Source: Siphonodentalium dalli
Lineage: Eukaryota; Mollusca; Scaphopoda; Gadilida; Siphonodentaliidae
DNA length: 64,000 bases
NCBI GenBank assembly: GCA_032622095.1
Contig: CP136062.1
Coordinates: 35,528,918 to 35,592,917, forward strand
Reading direction: 5' to 3'
Shown here: positions 39,601-54,600 of the stretch, one piece after another
Layout: the number at the start of each line of letters is the position of its first letter
Position numbering within the stretch: the first letter of the stretch is position 1
Made by a program: the position numbers and the translations under genes
The notes under the pieces: generated by a model
What the model was told of the DNA's origin: nothing
The model's database searches: none
The model's input: the letters and a program-made list of their open reading frames with translations, nothing else

Positions 39601-42600
39601 TCTTCTTGTCTGTTGTAGAGTGCTACAGCCTTGTTGAATTTAGTTCTGAATGAGGACAGTGAAACAGTGAAGCATATCGCAGGACGACACTACATGAATC
39701 ATCCAGTTCGCAAGAACATTACAAATAAACAAAAGGATTTAGTTTTCGAGTAAGTTATAAGGGGTTAGTTGCATAAACAATAAGCAACAGATCAGTGCTA
39801 AATAATGGCTAGCTGGTCTGGAAATCATTATGGACATACAGTAATGCCGTAAATAATCGACTCCTTAACCACAGCAGAATTATGGGCAATTTTTCAGGAT
39901 TTAGTCGAAAATATGGCTTGTTGCCATTCATCAGAAAGCTCTCAGTGAGAATTTTTCGATGAATGGCAACAAGCCATATATCCGACTTAATCCTGAAATT
40001 TTCCTAATAATTCTGCTGTGGTTAAGGAGTCGATTATTTACGGCATTACTGTGTCTCAATAAGGTTTAAACTGAAATAATGATGTTTCCCGTAAGCTGCC
40101 CACCCCTAGTCCAGACCCTCGCCCTACTAAATTAAGTAAATAAACTCAAAAACCAACACAAAAAATATTGCCGATCTGTGGTTTAAATAAAACTATGCTG
40201 AATAGTCACTGATCTGCATTATTTACGCTGGAAGTCTGTATTTCAGAATGGCATCGTCCGTGTCACATGTATACGGGCCAGTTTACAGGGGCCTGTAACG
40301 CGCTCCGCTGCCCGCCCCCTTTTGCGTTGCCCATATAAGCATTAAACTACCATTAACGTGAAGCAGGCGCATATTTAGAAGTGGCGCATATGGGCAGCGC
40401 ATAAGAGGGGGCGGGCAGCGGAACACTTTCAGGCCCCTGTTGGCCAGTTCAACCAGAGGTGGATGTCGCGATATTTTTTTATTACAAATATAACCAAGGC
40501 TTCGTTATTATCTCTTACAATACCCACAGTAATCATTGTGCCCTAGCTGTTATATCATTTGTTATACTAGGGACACATGTGACCCGCCATATCAAATCCA
40601 GTCGGAAGTCGGGATTTTTTTACCCTGTGCCAATGCATTCTCTTATATATGCGAGTCGACCATAGGTCGCCTCGCATATATAAGAGAATGCATTGCCTAA
40701 CAATTTGTTACCATTTTAATAATTTGTTCTTGTATTCTTTAACAATTTTATAATTTCACCCATACAGAGCCCCAGACAAACATGAGCAGACGACACTCCA
40801 TCTATATGCTTCTATATATGTGTGGGGCTCCCTGCAGGGTAATGGATGTTTTTTTGTTTTATGTCCTAAAGATTGTCAGAAACATTTATTTAAAAAAAAT
40901 GATGAAAAATTGTTAGGCCAATGGATTCTCTTATATATGCGAGGCAACCTATGGTCGACTCGCATATATAAGAGAATGCATTGGCACAGGGTAAAAAAAT
41001 CCCGACTTACGACTGGATTTGATATGGCGGGTCACATTTGGATGTTTTAACTGACATGGCTCGTTCGAACCCCACAATTAAATATACATTATTTGGTATA
41101 AGGAATCTAACAACATGCCTATGCAAAAGATTTCCGAACTAATTTGTTGATATAGCTCTGAAAATATGTGATTTGTTTCTTATATTTTTCGATAAATTTG
41201 AGATTATTTCGTTTAAGTGCCAGTTAATTTTTTTTCCAAGTGTCACATAAATATTGCAACTGTAGACCATGAGAAGAAGATCTTGATCTTGCTCTGAAAC
41301 ATTTATAAAGAGAAAGAAGTTTTTAAATAGTTTTGTGATAAGATAACATAAAATGGCGATGTTAGTTAATCTCAAGCAAAGATATATGATCTTCGGGTAG
41401 ATCTTGTGATGACATAAAAAACATGGTCATTAAATGGACATGGCTCATTCAAGCTTCCAAATTTTGTCTATGTAATTTGTAAGGAGGTATACGATAGGTT
41501 GGCAAATACACAAATTGTTTAATATACCGCTTCATGGGCTCTGAAAAATACTCCCCATGATCATGCAGAGCCATTTTCCAGCTGCTTTCAAGTTTTCGCA
41601 CAAAAATGAAACAAACTCCACTGAGTCTTTATCAGAATCGGAGCCCTGTGCAGAGAATCTGAGTCGGAAAATAAAAAGTCGATTCCTGTACATTGCGAGA
41701 TTAGTTAACTTTTTTTTACAACATAAGGATGACTATAATTTCACGATAGCATTATGAAAATCACAAAACACTGTTCTAATGTGGTTTTTAATTTACGTTT
41801 TATGCCACCGATGGCTCGATAAAGAATAGGAATAGTCACTCAAAAATACAGTCTAATCTCGGTAGAGAACCAAATTTCAAGAAGTAGTTCTCCCACAGGG
41901 AAATACCGAGGCAAAAATATCATCCACTTGTTATTTTTTAGCCGTGGCAAATCCAGAAGCTGCCAATAATTTGTGCAAAATTATTTGTGCCATAAGTGTT
42001 GAGGCAAGTCTGCATTCAGCATTAGTATAGTGGATTGTGTAATGTCTAATAGTGACTACTGGGACTGATAATAACAAATATTGTGCTGTTTACAGAAACA
42101 ACTTTATTTTGCTCAACTTGGCTGAACTTGGCGGCCCTTTTTTTTTAGTGATAAATCATTGACATCCATTTTTCTGCTGCAATCAACAACTGATTCCCGG
42201 CTAAGGACAATCCTAGTTCTTATTACAATAATAAATATTGTCATGTTAGTTCTCTGTGTTATGAAGACAATCGCCATGTTATGTAAACAAACAATACATA
42301 AAAAGTATGCGATAAGCAAAACACCCAACACTGGGGAGATCCCACTACCTAAACTTTGGTTATAATTGTACTATGTTGTTTACAACTTACCGTTATATAG
42401 TGCTCGCTAATCCTCGCCACTCAATATTTTGGTGTTGAATGGGTCACAGTGATCAATCTGCCAAAAAGAAATCACCGCGGTTTGTTGAGTGCTTTCCTTC
42501 TTGCACTCTTTATGTGCTGTATATAAACAAACACTTTGTTCGCACTAAGTGTGTTTTGTGCATAATATCGTATTCATACCATCATTATACTATACTATTA

Positions 42601-45600
42601 GTATAAAGTAATGCTCTAAGTAATCGACCTTTTAACCACAGCAGAATTATGGGTAACTTTTCAGGATTTAGTCGGAAATATGGCTTGTTGCCATTCATCG
42701 GAAAGATCCCGGGGAGCCGATGAATGGCAACAAGCCATATTTCCGACTAAATCCTGAAAAATTACCCATAATTCTGCTGTGGTTAGGGAGTCGATTAATT
42801 AGGGCATTACTGTATTCCTGATGAACTTTACATAATTTATAACCTACAACCAAGACCATCCATGCCTTTAACCTTTCCTTGACTAGAGATTCCTGAAACT
42901 TTGCGAAAACCCTGTGCCAATGCATTCTTTTATATATGCGAGGCTCCCTATATTTTATACATGCGAGTCTGCGATAGGGAGCCTCTCATACAAAAGAGAA
43001 TACATTGGCCTAACAATATTTACCTTGACCTTGTAAGCCAGTTCATTCTCTTATATATGAGAGGCTTCTTCTGGGAGACTTCCATATATAATAATAATAT
43101 AAGAGAATGCACTGGTATAGTATCTTTAATACTAATAAATGATAATGATGGAGCTTATATAGCACGTATCCCGCAAGGGCCAGTTAAACGCATGCTGCCA
43201 TAATGTTGCTTCACAAGATTGCTCTTGGCTTACACTTACCCTACATCCAGGTCCCTATTTCTCGTCTAGGTATGACGAAGCGAGCACAGTACAACCCAAG
43301 GGTCACAACCTGGCACGAGATTTGAAACAGCATGTGGCTATATATAGCACGAACACCGCTTAATCTGGCCAAGCCACTGTTGTGGAGACGAGAGTTCACC
43401 AGCCGGGCGCGAACTCACGCTGGTGCAGTAACACCATTACAAGTCCGACACTCTAACCACTGGGCTACCACTTCTACATATTTAATGCTGCACCAGCGCG
43501 TCTCCATTCATGAAAGGGTTAATGATAGTTTATCAGTTTCTTTGATTTTTGTCCCCCGAAAAATTAATTTTCGGGGACCATAGAAACGGGCTCCGTCTGT
43601 CCGTTCGTCGTATGGTCCGTCCGTCGAGCTGTCCATTCGTCGTTCCGTCCGTTTGTACATCACACTTTTGAGTACCTTCATGGTGTAATCATCTCCTTTG
43701 AAACATCACAATATTGTTGGCCATATATTGAAGATATGCAACATGTATATAGATGAATGAAAACTTATTTTTTGACAGAGTTATTAACCCTTTTCAATGT
43801 AGAAAATTTCAACATTTTTTATAATTTTGTGTATGAGGGTACCTTCATGGTGTAATCAACTCCTTCTACAGTTTTGATCCTAGAGATTTGAAACTTCACA
43901 ATATTGTTGCCCATATATTGAAGATGTGCAACATGTATATAGATGTCGGAAAAATTATTTTTTGACAGTCATTGACCCTTTTCGAATTAGAAAATTTCAA
44001 CATTTTTTTAAATTTCTTTAACAAAGCGGCTTCGACTTGCCATGTTTTCAGGGGACACTGTGGTCTGCTGACCTTTTTTATGTATTGATTCAGAGGTATA
44101 AAATAATAATTTTGAGTTAGTGACACCCATCATGATTAGAAAATATTATTATCCTCATAGTGATCCTCATAAACTGGGATACCAAGATGCATGTTCAGAG
44201 TTAGGTGAAGCACTCCGGTAGGGTGATCAAATAGAAATTAAGAATAATCTTGCTCAAAGTAGTTATATATGTTATGAATATTAATCCAAATTGACGATAC
44301 ACGCAGTCATTCTAAAATATTAATTAAATTCAATGACTCTCGATGGCGAAATCATTTGTGTTAGATTATCGCCGATAGTTTCATCCCGAATTGAGATGTA
44401 AATATTTACAATTGAGCATAGTTCAGACGAATGTTTTAGAGTGGTACGGTCGATTTCTTTGAAATTTTTGGCGATGTTAGTAGAATGCTACATTCCACAG
44501 GTTCGCATAGCGCCTGTGTACTAACTTATAAATTGTACGCACCTGAACAAGTCCATAACATGCCTTTAATATTGTTTATTTTCAGGAAGGCTTACACTTA
44601 CCAAATATTAGCCAGAACTAGGCGAGGAGCAGACCTCATATCCTTCTCATACGATGAGGAAGGCGGAGTCAAGTTCTCTGTCAAGACACCTGGCATAGAT
44701 TGGAAGGAGACACTTGGTTTGAAAAAATTCGGAGCTGAGTTTGGACTCACCATTCATAATAAGATTGAGCTGACACTGAGTATGTACCACAATCGTTTCA
44801 AATTTCAAGTTGTTGGGTGTCACCTTGTCTGTCCATGAGGCCATTATTTATTATTTGGTTTATGGATAATTTATATCTGATGTTTGGATCGGTAGGTCAG
44901 AATAAAATAAACAATAAAATAGGCGTTTTAGATTTGTTTTCTACGTTGAGCAGCAAATGAGAGTCGTTTGTAAATAATTTTAGGCCTCAGGATAAAAATT
45001 CCATACAGTAATGCCCTAAATGATCAACTCCTTAACCACAGCAGAATTATGGGTAATTGTTCAGGATTTAGTCGGAAATATGGCTTGTTGCCATTCATTG
45101 GAAAGCTCTCAGTGAGAGCTTTCTAATGAATGGCAACACGCCATATTTCCGATTAATTCATGAAAATTTACCCATAATTATGTTGTGGTTAAGGAATTTA
45201 TTCGAAAATGTAGGCCTACTGCATAAAGAGTCTGAATGCATGCCCCTTTAATACTCTCATCATCATTTTGTAGACAAAAGCTAAGTCTCTCCCCATGGAG
45301 ATATCTATCGCTATAGAAAACTGGACGTTTTTATAGTCGAAATTGCTCGGGCAACAATTGAACTTACTCAGGCGATAATGGAACATACAGGGTGGGAATC
45401 GGGGCGAAAACATATATATAATTACAGCATTTTGCTGGGCTTTTTTGGGAACAAAATGATCGGGGAATATGTCCCGGTTGAAGCTAGAGGTAAACATTAA
45501 CATAATATGTTATTAAACATAACTTATATCTGTCTTTATAAGTATTTCTGCCAGTAAAATTTTATATTGCTTGGTCGACAATCGGAAAAACTCATAACGG

Positions 45601-48600
45601 AATCGGAATTTTGCTCGGGCAGAATGAGAAATCGAGGCGCATATCATCCACAGTGCTGATGGCATAACTATATTGTTTGTTGCTTTATGAAATTGCCCCA
45701 GTTACAACAGGTTGCACATCAGAGCTCTCTTCATAGTAAACTGGCATATGCTTACTTATAAGTAATGTCACCATGACTTTTAGACAAACTTCGAAAATCA
45801 CCATTTGTTTCAGTGTTAAATTTTGCTTGCAACTGAACCCAAAACACCTTGTCTGATGTGACAGTAGAATTGCGAACAATATATCGCAGTCATACTTAGT
45901 GTATATTCGAAATTTCAAATAGCACATATCATGGTAAGATTAATTACAACACTTAATATTTTCGATGTAACTAAATGACCTTTAAATTCTGAAAACCCCT
46001 TAAAAGGGGGGAAGTTAAAGTGAAACTACAGTGTGGCTCCATATCTAAAATCTATAAATATGTGAATATTCACATATGTGCAAAATTTCATGCTTCAGTC
46101 ATAAAGTGAACAATTGTGTTACTAATCTGCTCCAATATATTATGTATGTATTAGAGGGAGCTCAAAACTAGCTGTTAGTATTTAAATGTGAATTTTTGTC
46201 CACAGCGCCACTAAGCGGAAATTTTGAAGTAGATTTTCTTGATGAAGCTTATGTAACAATCAATGCGGGCGTCATTAACTATAAGGAGGACATATTTAGA
46301 GCATCCTTCTGCTATAAGGGCCGTATAGGATATGATCTTAACATCATGAAGGTATGTTATAAGGATACTATGTAATATGAAGGTATGTTATACAGGGGGC
46401 CATGTAGGATATGACCTTAACATCATGAAGGTATGTTATACAGGGGGCCATGTAGGATACAACCTTAACATGATGAAGGTATGATATTCTGCTACCAGGG
46501 CCATGTAGGATACAACGTAACATCATGAAGGTATGTTATACAGGGGTGGGCCATGTGGATACAACTTTAACATCATTAAAGTATGTTATACAGGGCCATG
46601 TAGGATACAACCATAAAATCATGAAGGTATGTTATTCTGCTACCAGGGCCAATTGGGCAATATATGGTACAACTTTAACATATGATATACATGGCCATGT
46701 ATGATACAGACTTAAAGGAATATTATTCTAAAAATGTGTTAGTACTTTCTTTCAATATACCTATATTATATAATTAAAATGTCCCATTTGCCCAAATAAT
46801 CTTGTGTTTGATCGCTAATTTTGTTTTTATCACGAAATAAAACAAATTCCGAAGAATGCCAAATATCTTATGTTGCAGACGATGTCACGCGATTGAAGTC
46901 ACATGATCAGCGGTCACATGATTTAACACGTCACAATGACATATTGATTAGGGGAATTCCCATTACTATCAAAACAAAACAATCTGATCCATTGGGATGT
47001 AGTCGGGATCAATGTCTTCCTCGATGTCTTCTTCGAACGTTGTTGTAGATTTTCACTGCCTTATGCTGTTTGCCAGTTTATCTATGTATATATGGCATTT
47101 GGCATGTATCATCGACCTCTTTGTGTCAATTACGTATAACAATAGCATTATAAAAGATATAAACATTGGCCGTGGTTCGTTTGAACATCCGATCATATAT
47201 AAAACTTTTTGAAGGAGGGTAATACTCCGATTTAATAAGTAATCACATATACAAATGCCCCTTATTCGCACCATACCGGGAATATGCTTAACATGGAACG
47301 CTCTTTATTGAGTCACGGTAAAGGAAAATGGGGACTCAACTTAGAATAGTTGTCATCGTGAATATTTACTAATTACACTAGTACACGTAAATACATGTAC
47401 ACAATCTTTCGATATATATGTTTATATACCAGTCAAAGTCATAGCAATTTCCTGTTTATTAAACGCTTTTTATTTGCACTATATCAGGAATACACTTAAC
47501 ATGGAACGCTCTTTATTGAGTCATGGTGAAGGAATGTGGGGACTCGACTTAAATAGTTGTCATCGTGAATATTTACTAAATTATTCATCAATATACTCCC
47601 CACTTTAACTGCAATTTTATGTATTCGTAACCATGCCTGACTCGTAAAATTAAATGCTCTTTATTTGGTATATCCAAAGTTCAAAATTAACAAAGACGTG
47701 TTTGTCCCAACTTTACTCCATCCTTATATGTATATATAAACACTCCCATGAAACATTAATACATTATCAGTTTATTGATGGACTGTCCATACGTACTGAC
47801 GTAATCATATATCCAAGTTGGCTCCTATTCAACACTGGTGACAGATAAGGAAATATGTAATGGCTTTTTAGTGATATAATAGGGGGTTCATGTGATATAT
47901 ATAGATACCCAGGGAACTATATAAATCATGCTGTGGAAGAGATAATTAATGCTGTCACCATAATTCCGTTGTAAGAGATCAAGGATGGACTCAGCTCGAG
48001 AATATCTTTTAAAATAAAAATATGTTTGTATATGTAAATAGACAAGCATCTGCTTGGTCTGAGGAATATAATTATGTTGTCCAAAGTGGTATATAGACCG
48101 GCATCTCCGTGCTATGAGGAATATAATTATTTTGGGCAGTCGCCAAAGCACCGTCCGATCAGGTAGGGGCACCAAAATTAACAAGGACATGTTTGTCACA
48201 AGTTGTCAAATTTGACTCCATTCTTACATGTTTAGGCACTCCCATGAAACATGCATTTACCAGTTTATAGATGGATGTGTGTTGGGTTGTCCGTACATAC
48301 TAATGTAATCATATTATTGTAATAAAATATTGTAGGATTCTATCATTCTAGTATTATTTCCTAGACTGGAACAAGATGAATGTAAGATTAAAGACCCTCT
48401 GTGGACATTTGGTGGGAATAGAGAACACTCTTGCTCTCAGAGTATTCTCATAAATTGTATATCCAAATGGCATCACAAAGTAGTGGCTCACTTTGTCAGG
48501 TCAGAGCGATCATCATTTTGTTTATTGCGTTTAATCTGCCCCACCAATAAAGAAGTATTTATTTATTTACAACTGCGTATACTTCAGACGTTATAGCATG

Positions 48601-51600
48601 AAATATGAACATCATAAACACATTAGTTTTCGAAAAAATAAAAGATGAGAATTGTGTTGTACATAGAGATGTACATGTATCAATCAATCAATCCAGGTTA
48701 TCGTATCTTCATGAAGTTACAGATGTATTAAAGATATCTCCAGGTGCTCCTCTGTTCTGGTGCTATATACTGGCTAATCATGCTCAGTTTAAAAGAAATA
48801 ATGTTATGCATGTATAGCAGCTACATGTGCCAGACACAGCGAGATTTTGAGTTGTTTATGTTAGGCGATGAGTCTGTTCTAAAAATGTAAGAAATCCACT
48901 GTTTCGGGCAGATATACCCTTGTCAGATGTCACTATTGGAGGATCCTGAAAAGTCATATGCTACGGACTTCGTTTTCCTTTATCTCAGAAGTAACCATAT
49001 TTGACTGCACACTGTGACCACTATTTTTGAACAGGCCTACTATAGATTCCCATATCACTTGGCAATTGTAATTTTTTTGTGGAAACTATATTGAATGGGA
49101 CAGACTCAATCGTGTTATAATATATACATGAGCCATTCTAATATGCAATCCTCTGACGATTCAAGGTCCCTCAGTTTGAATGAATATATGTATCTCTTAA
49201 ATAGATTGATATAATCATACTTTTAATGCTTTCTTCTATATATCTGTGTTGCTAGATCATTATAGGAATGCCCTGATTTCCATCCCCATATAAATATGAC
49301 AGTTGAGATGATATAATTGTTCAAGTGACTTAATTCGGTCACCATTTGTCGAGATTGTGAAATTGGAATGCCAAAAACTCCTTATAACGACATGGAGATG
49401 GGAGATGACTATATATAACTTTGTTGGATATCGTCGAATTGAACAATCTTATAAATGCTAGTGAATCTCCTCTAGCCATCCATGACCCAAATGATCCAAA
49501 ATGTGATTTAATTCATCATATCATTAGAGAATAACGTGCATGAATTTGGTGAAATCAGTGCTAAATATATTTGTACATGTATCAACTTTGGTGCAACTCC
49601 CCTCATGCATGACTTGAACTGGGTTGGCCACTTTTGTCATATTTAAACCACGTCTATTAGACTCATGCATGCATAATATAACGGAGATGATTATATATAT
49701 AAGTTTGGTGGTAATCGGCAACTAAACAAATTCTTATCATAGTTATTACCTCCCCCCATCTCTCACCCAAACGGCACCAATTTTGCATCTTTAAATCACA
49801 TGTTTATATTCCTTGTATCACAGAGAAGAATAATATATCAATTTGGTAGAAATCTGTGCTAAAAATAGCCCCTCCCCTGACACCAACAACGTCACTTTAG
49901 AAAAGTTTAACCTGCACCATTATCTTACTTGTAAAAAAAGTTACCCCTGTTAGACTGCCTTGGTGCCATCTCGATTGTACCCTTAAAGCTATATATACAG
50001 ACAGATATTCGCAAATATTTGATTCATTGTATCATTTGATAAGGACGTGTATGAGTTTGATGGTAGTTGGCGCTAAACATATTTTTATTAGTTTTTGGTG
50101 ACCCTCCCGACCCTATTTCGGACTCAAGTGGCGCCACTTTTGACATCATTAAACTACACACTTAGACTCATTATAGAGATGATTATATATAAAATTTATG
50201 AAAATTGGGGAGTATATTGCATATCTCTCACCCAAATGGCACCAATTTAGCGCATTTAAACCACACGATTAGATTATTCATATCACGGAGAAGAATATGT
50301 ATCATTCAGCTGGAAATAGGCGCTAAACATATTGTTTATCAATGTTTGTGTCTCTCTCACCCTCTGGGCTCCCCTGACTCGAATGGCTCCACTTTTGACA
50401 TCTTTAAACCACACAATTAGACTCCTGATATCATGGAGATTATTATTTGTAAGTTTGGTGCTAATCCGCGACTAAATTTGTTTGATCAATTTTAGGTGCC
50501 CACCCAACCCACCCCATCTCTAACCAAAGCAGCACCAATATGACGTCTTTAAAATCACACGATTAGATTCCTCATATCATGGATAAGAATGTGTATCAAT
50601 TTGGTGGAAATTGCATGGCGCTAAAAATATTGTGTATCAATTTTTGGTGACCCTCTCCCTTTCAATGCACCCCTGACTTGAATGACGCTACTTTTGACAG
50701 CTTTAAGCCATGCCATTATAGTCACCCCATACCATGGGGATGAATTTGTATAAGTTTCGTGGCAATCGGCAACTAAACCAATTCTTATCAGATTTAGTAC
50801 CCACCCAATGTCCCCCAAATCTCTCATCCCAACAACACCAATTTGGCGTCTTTAAATCACACAATACGATTCCGTGTATCATGGAGAAGATCTCAGAAGA
50901 ATGTGCATCAATTTGGTGGAATTCGGCGCTAAAATTATTTTGATCAATTTTGCCCCTCTCCCCTTCCGGGCATCCCTGACGCGAACGGCGCGAATTTTGA
51001 CATATTTAAACCACACCATTATATTCCTCATATTATGGGGATGATGATATATAAGTTTGGTGCCAATCGGCGACAATTTTGTTTTCTGCCCCTTTTCTGC
51101 CCCCGACAACAACGGCGTCACTTTAGAAAATTCTAACCCTCGCCATTATCTTTCTCGTTAAAAGTTACCCCTATGAGACCCATTTTGTGCCATCTAGGTG
51201 GTCCCCTGTGAATTTTTATAGAACACAGAGACAGACAGACATTCGCAAATTTAGATGTAGATACCAACGGCAATGGTATAATCCGATTAAAGCAATAAAC
51301 TTGGATGCACCTGTTGTGCGCTGCCATTTATTTACGGAGGGGTCTCTCCAAAAAGTGTGACACGCTGCCGAAACAAATTTCCGAAGCACCTAGTACATAA
51401 TCTGATAATGTCGTAATTGTTTTATATCTGAATAGCGGGACGGCGGTCTTCTATTAATATATAAACTCATGGAGCTCGAAAGGTCTGATTATTTCTGATA
51501 CTAGTACTAGCGATAATGACATATATAGATCGGGCCGGGATTGAGTGTGAACAACTTCTTTGATCAGAACTGAACAAAAAGGGATATTTTAAGGAATTAT

Positions 51601-54600
51601 TTCACCCAATGGTTCAGAGAGATAGGACAACAACATTATGACGGATATATTTTTTTGCTAAACAAGTCAAATTTCCACTGGTAAATCTCAGTTTTGTCAA
51701 ATTTGGAAGGCCACTCGAAGGTGAGAACTTCACCCAGTTGCCTCCTTGCTTAGTTATGCCCATTTTTTGACTTTGCTGATTTGCTTAATACAATTTTGAT
51801 GTCAAGATTTATTGAAATTGTATCTATTGTATTATATATTGGAGCCTACATATGACCAAAAAAATAACCCTATGATTTGATCGCTTATTTTGCTTAATAT
51901 AGTCATGAAATAGAAAGAAGTTAACTTTTTCCGAGAAATAGTTGTTGCAGTCAGGGTAGAGGGTGGGAAGGAAGAATGTTTATCGTCCAGATGATATTAC
52001 TTGAATAATATTTGACAGACTTTTATGAAAGTTGGTGTGTACATATGAGCTCACAGTCAAGTTTGAATTTGGGCCTGCATGTTCCAACCATTTCTTACAG
52101 GGTTATTCCCCTAATTTTCGGATTGGGCCGGCCATTATTAAAACAATATGATGTATTCTCATCTCCTACGACCCTATTTTTGGTTCTCTCCTCAAATGTA
52201 CAGTAATGTCATAAACAATCGACTCCTTAAACACAGCAGAATCCTGAAAAATTATCCATAAATTCATTTTTGGCATAATTATGCCCATTTTCGAGTTTGC
52301 TGATTTGCTTAATACCATTTTGATGTCAAGATCTATTGAAATTCTTTCAATTTATTTTTCAGGATTTTGGAATTAATTCAGTGAAGGACTTGGCGAATAT
52401 TTTTGACAACATTGTTGGCGCTGTTGTAACACCAGTGAAAACGTCAGTTGACACGATAAAGAATTTGGTCAAGACGTTAAAGAATAAAGGTTTTGAAGGC
52501 TATGTCAATGATTTCATGGAAATAATCAAACAGTTCCCTGCGATGTTGAAGAAAATATTTGAAGATTTCCTTGACAATCAGATTGACGCTTCACAACTTC
52601 GTGGCTTGCCGTTTCTTGGACGCATTAAACGCATCATACAAAGAATCCAGGGAATTATTGAAGACTTCCAAGCTGATGTCATATCCTTCTACAATGTAAG
52701 ATTTGTGTTATCAGATGATGCAACATAAATTAATTTATGTCTTGCATTGTCCAAGAAATCAACAGTTCTTATAATTACTGGGGCCTTTTTCTAACCAATC
52801 AAATTCAATAATATATTTTCATATAGCCAGGATGGAGAAATTGACTAATCAGAGAACAGCTTATATGATGAATCTCGAAGACCACATGGTGAATACAAGC
52901 CTGCAAATAGCGTGTCTGTCATTTGCAGAATGAGGTCCCCAGAGGGTGAATTTAGTGACGCTAACCTGCATAGCGGGCTAGCATCAATAAATTCACCCTC
53001 TGGGGACCTCATTCTGCTAAGGCCCTCAATTGCTATTGCAGACCTAGGATCAGATTGAAGTTCCCCAGTTGAATTTGGTGATGTTCACCCATTGGGCGCC
53101 TCGATTATGCATTTTATCTTCTGCAAATTAAAGGGATATAGAAACTTCCCAGAAGGGAAAACGTAACTAAAAACAATGTTAATTTGATTATACCATAGAT
53201 GAGGCCTAAGCAGAATGAGGTTTCCAGAGGGTGAATTTGGTGATGCTAGCCCGCTGGGGACCTCATTCTGCAAATGACAGACACGGTTTTTGCAGGCTTG
53301 GGTGAATACAGATGGCACACAAAAGTATTAAGTACTTTTAAACTACAGTAATGGCCTAAATAATCGACTCCTTAACCACAGCAGAATTATGGGTAATTTT
53401 TCAGGATTTAGTCGGAAATAGGGCTTGTTGCCATTCATCGGAAAGCTCTGACTGAGAGCTTTCCGATGAATGGCAACAAGCCATATTTCCGACTAAATCC
53501 TGAAAAATTACCCAATTCTGTTGTGATTAAGGAGTCGATTATTTAGGCCATTACTGTACTTTGGGTTCACACAGAGTAAATAACCAAAAGGTTTACATTT
53601 TTCATAAAACCAATCATGGATGACCTTAGAGAGTATAAGTTTGTATGGGATCTCTTTTGGAAAACAGAGTTAAACGGACATGACTCATTTGAGCTTCCAT
53701 ATTTGACATAATATGGAAGGATGGTTTGACAAATAATATTTTTTTTGATATACCGGCTTTGTGTGCTTTAAAAAAAATACTTGCCATGGTCACAGCTGTT
53801 TTCAATTTTTCACGTAGAAGCGAAACAAACGCTTTTTATTTTTAAGGTATCAGGAATAGACTAACATTCGATTCAATGCCGTTAAAATGGGTGTTTTGTG
53901 TTTGGGTCCCAAACATCATGTTCAAATTTTTATTATTAGTTGACTCAGTTTTTATCTGATATGGTGAGGTACGGGTGGCGGATGGCAACAAATCTATATA
54001 ACATAGCCGTTTATTGATATATTTTGACAATTTTAGGTATGTAAGTTAATGGTCACGTGCGACAACTGCACACAGAAAATCGCATGATCGCCTCGATTTT
54101 CTAACCAGAGTTATGCCACTTATTTCTTTTTATAGAAATGTTATGTCCATCAGCATGATAACTTGAACAAACATCAACCGTTTGTTTCATTCATATTTGG
54201 TATATGAATCTCTCACAACAATATCTCAATCGAGTTCGAAAACCAGGTTTGTTCGACTATTTTTACCTGAGTTACAGCCTTAATATGTTGTCTATTTTTA
54301 GTAATTTTAGGAAATTTTAGGTCTGTTAGCGCGTTATCTGGAACAAATGACAACCAATTTCATTCATACTTGGTATAAAAAAATTGGATATTTTGCAACA
54401 ATATCTCGGACAAGTTCTAAAATGCTTTTTACCTGAGTTACAGCTCTTATTTTGTCTATTTTTTTAGAAATTTTATGACCTTTGGTGCAAAAACTTGAAC
54501 AAATGTCAACTGATTAGTAGATTACATTCATATTTGATATATGGATCTTTCACAACAATATCTTGATCAAATTTCAAACCATTGACCAGATTTGTCCGCT

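Noticed and set aside
42113-42365. Hydrophobic frames on both strands as a small membrane protein
   Set aside because: Overlapping sense/antisense frames in AT-rich intron, no splice or motif support.
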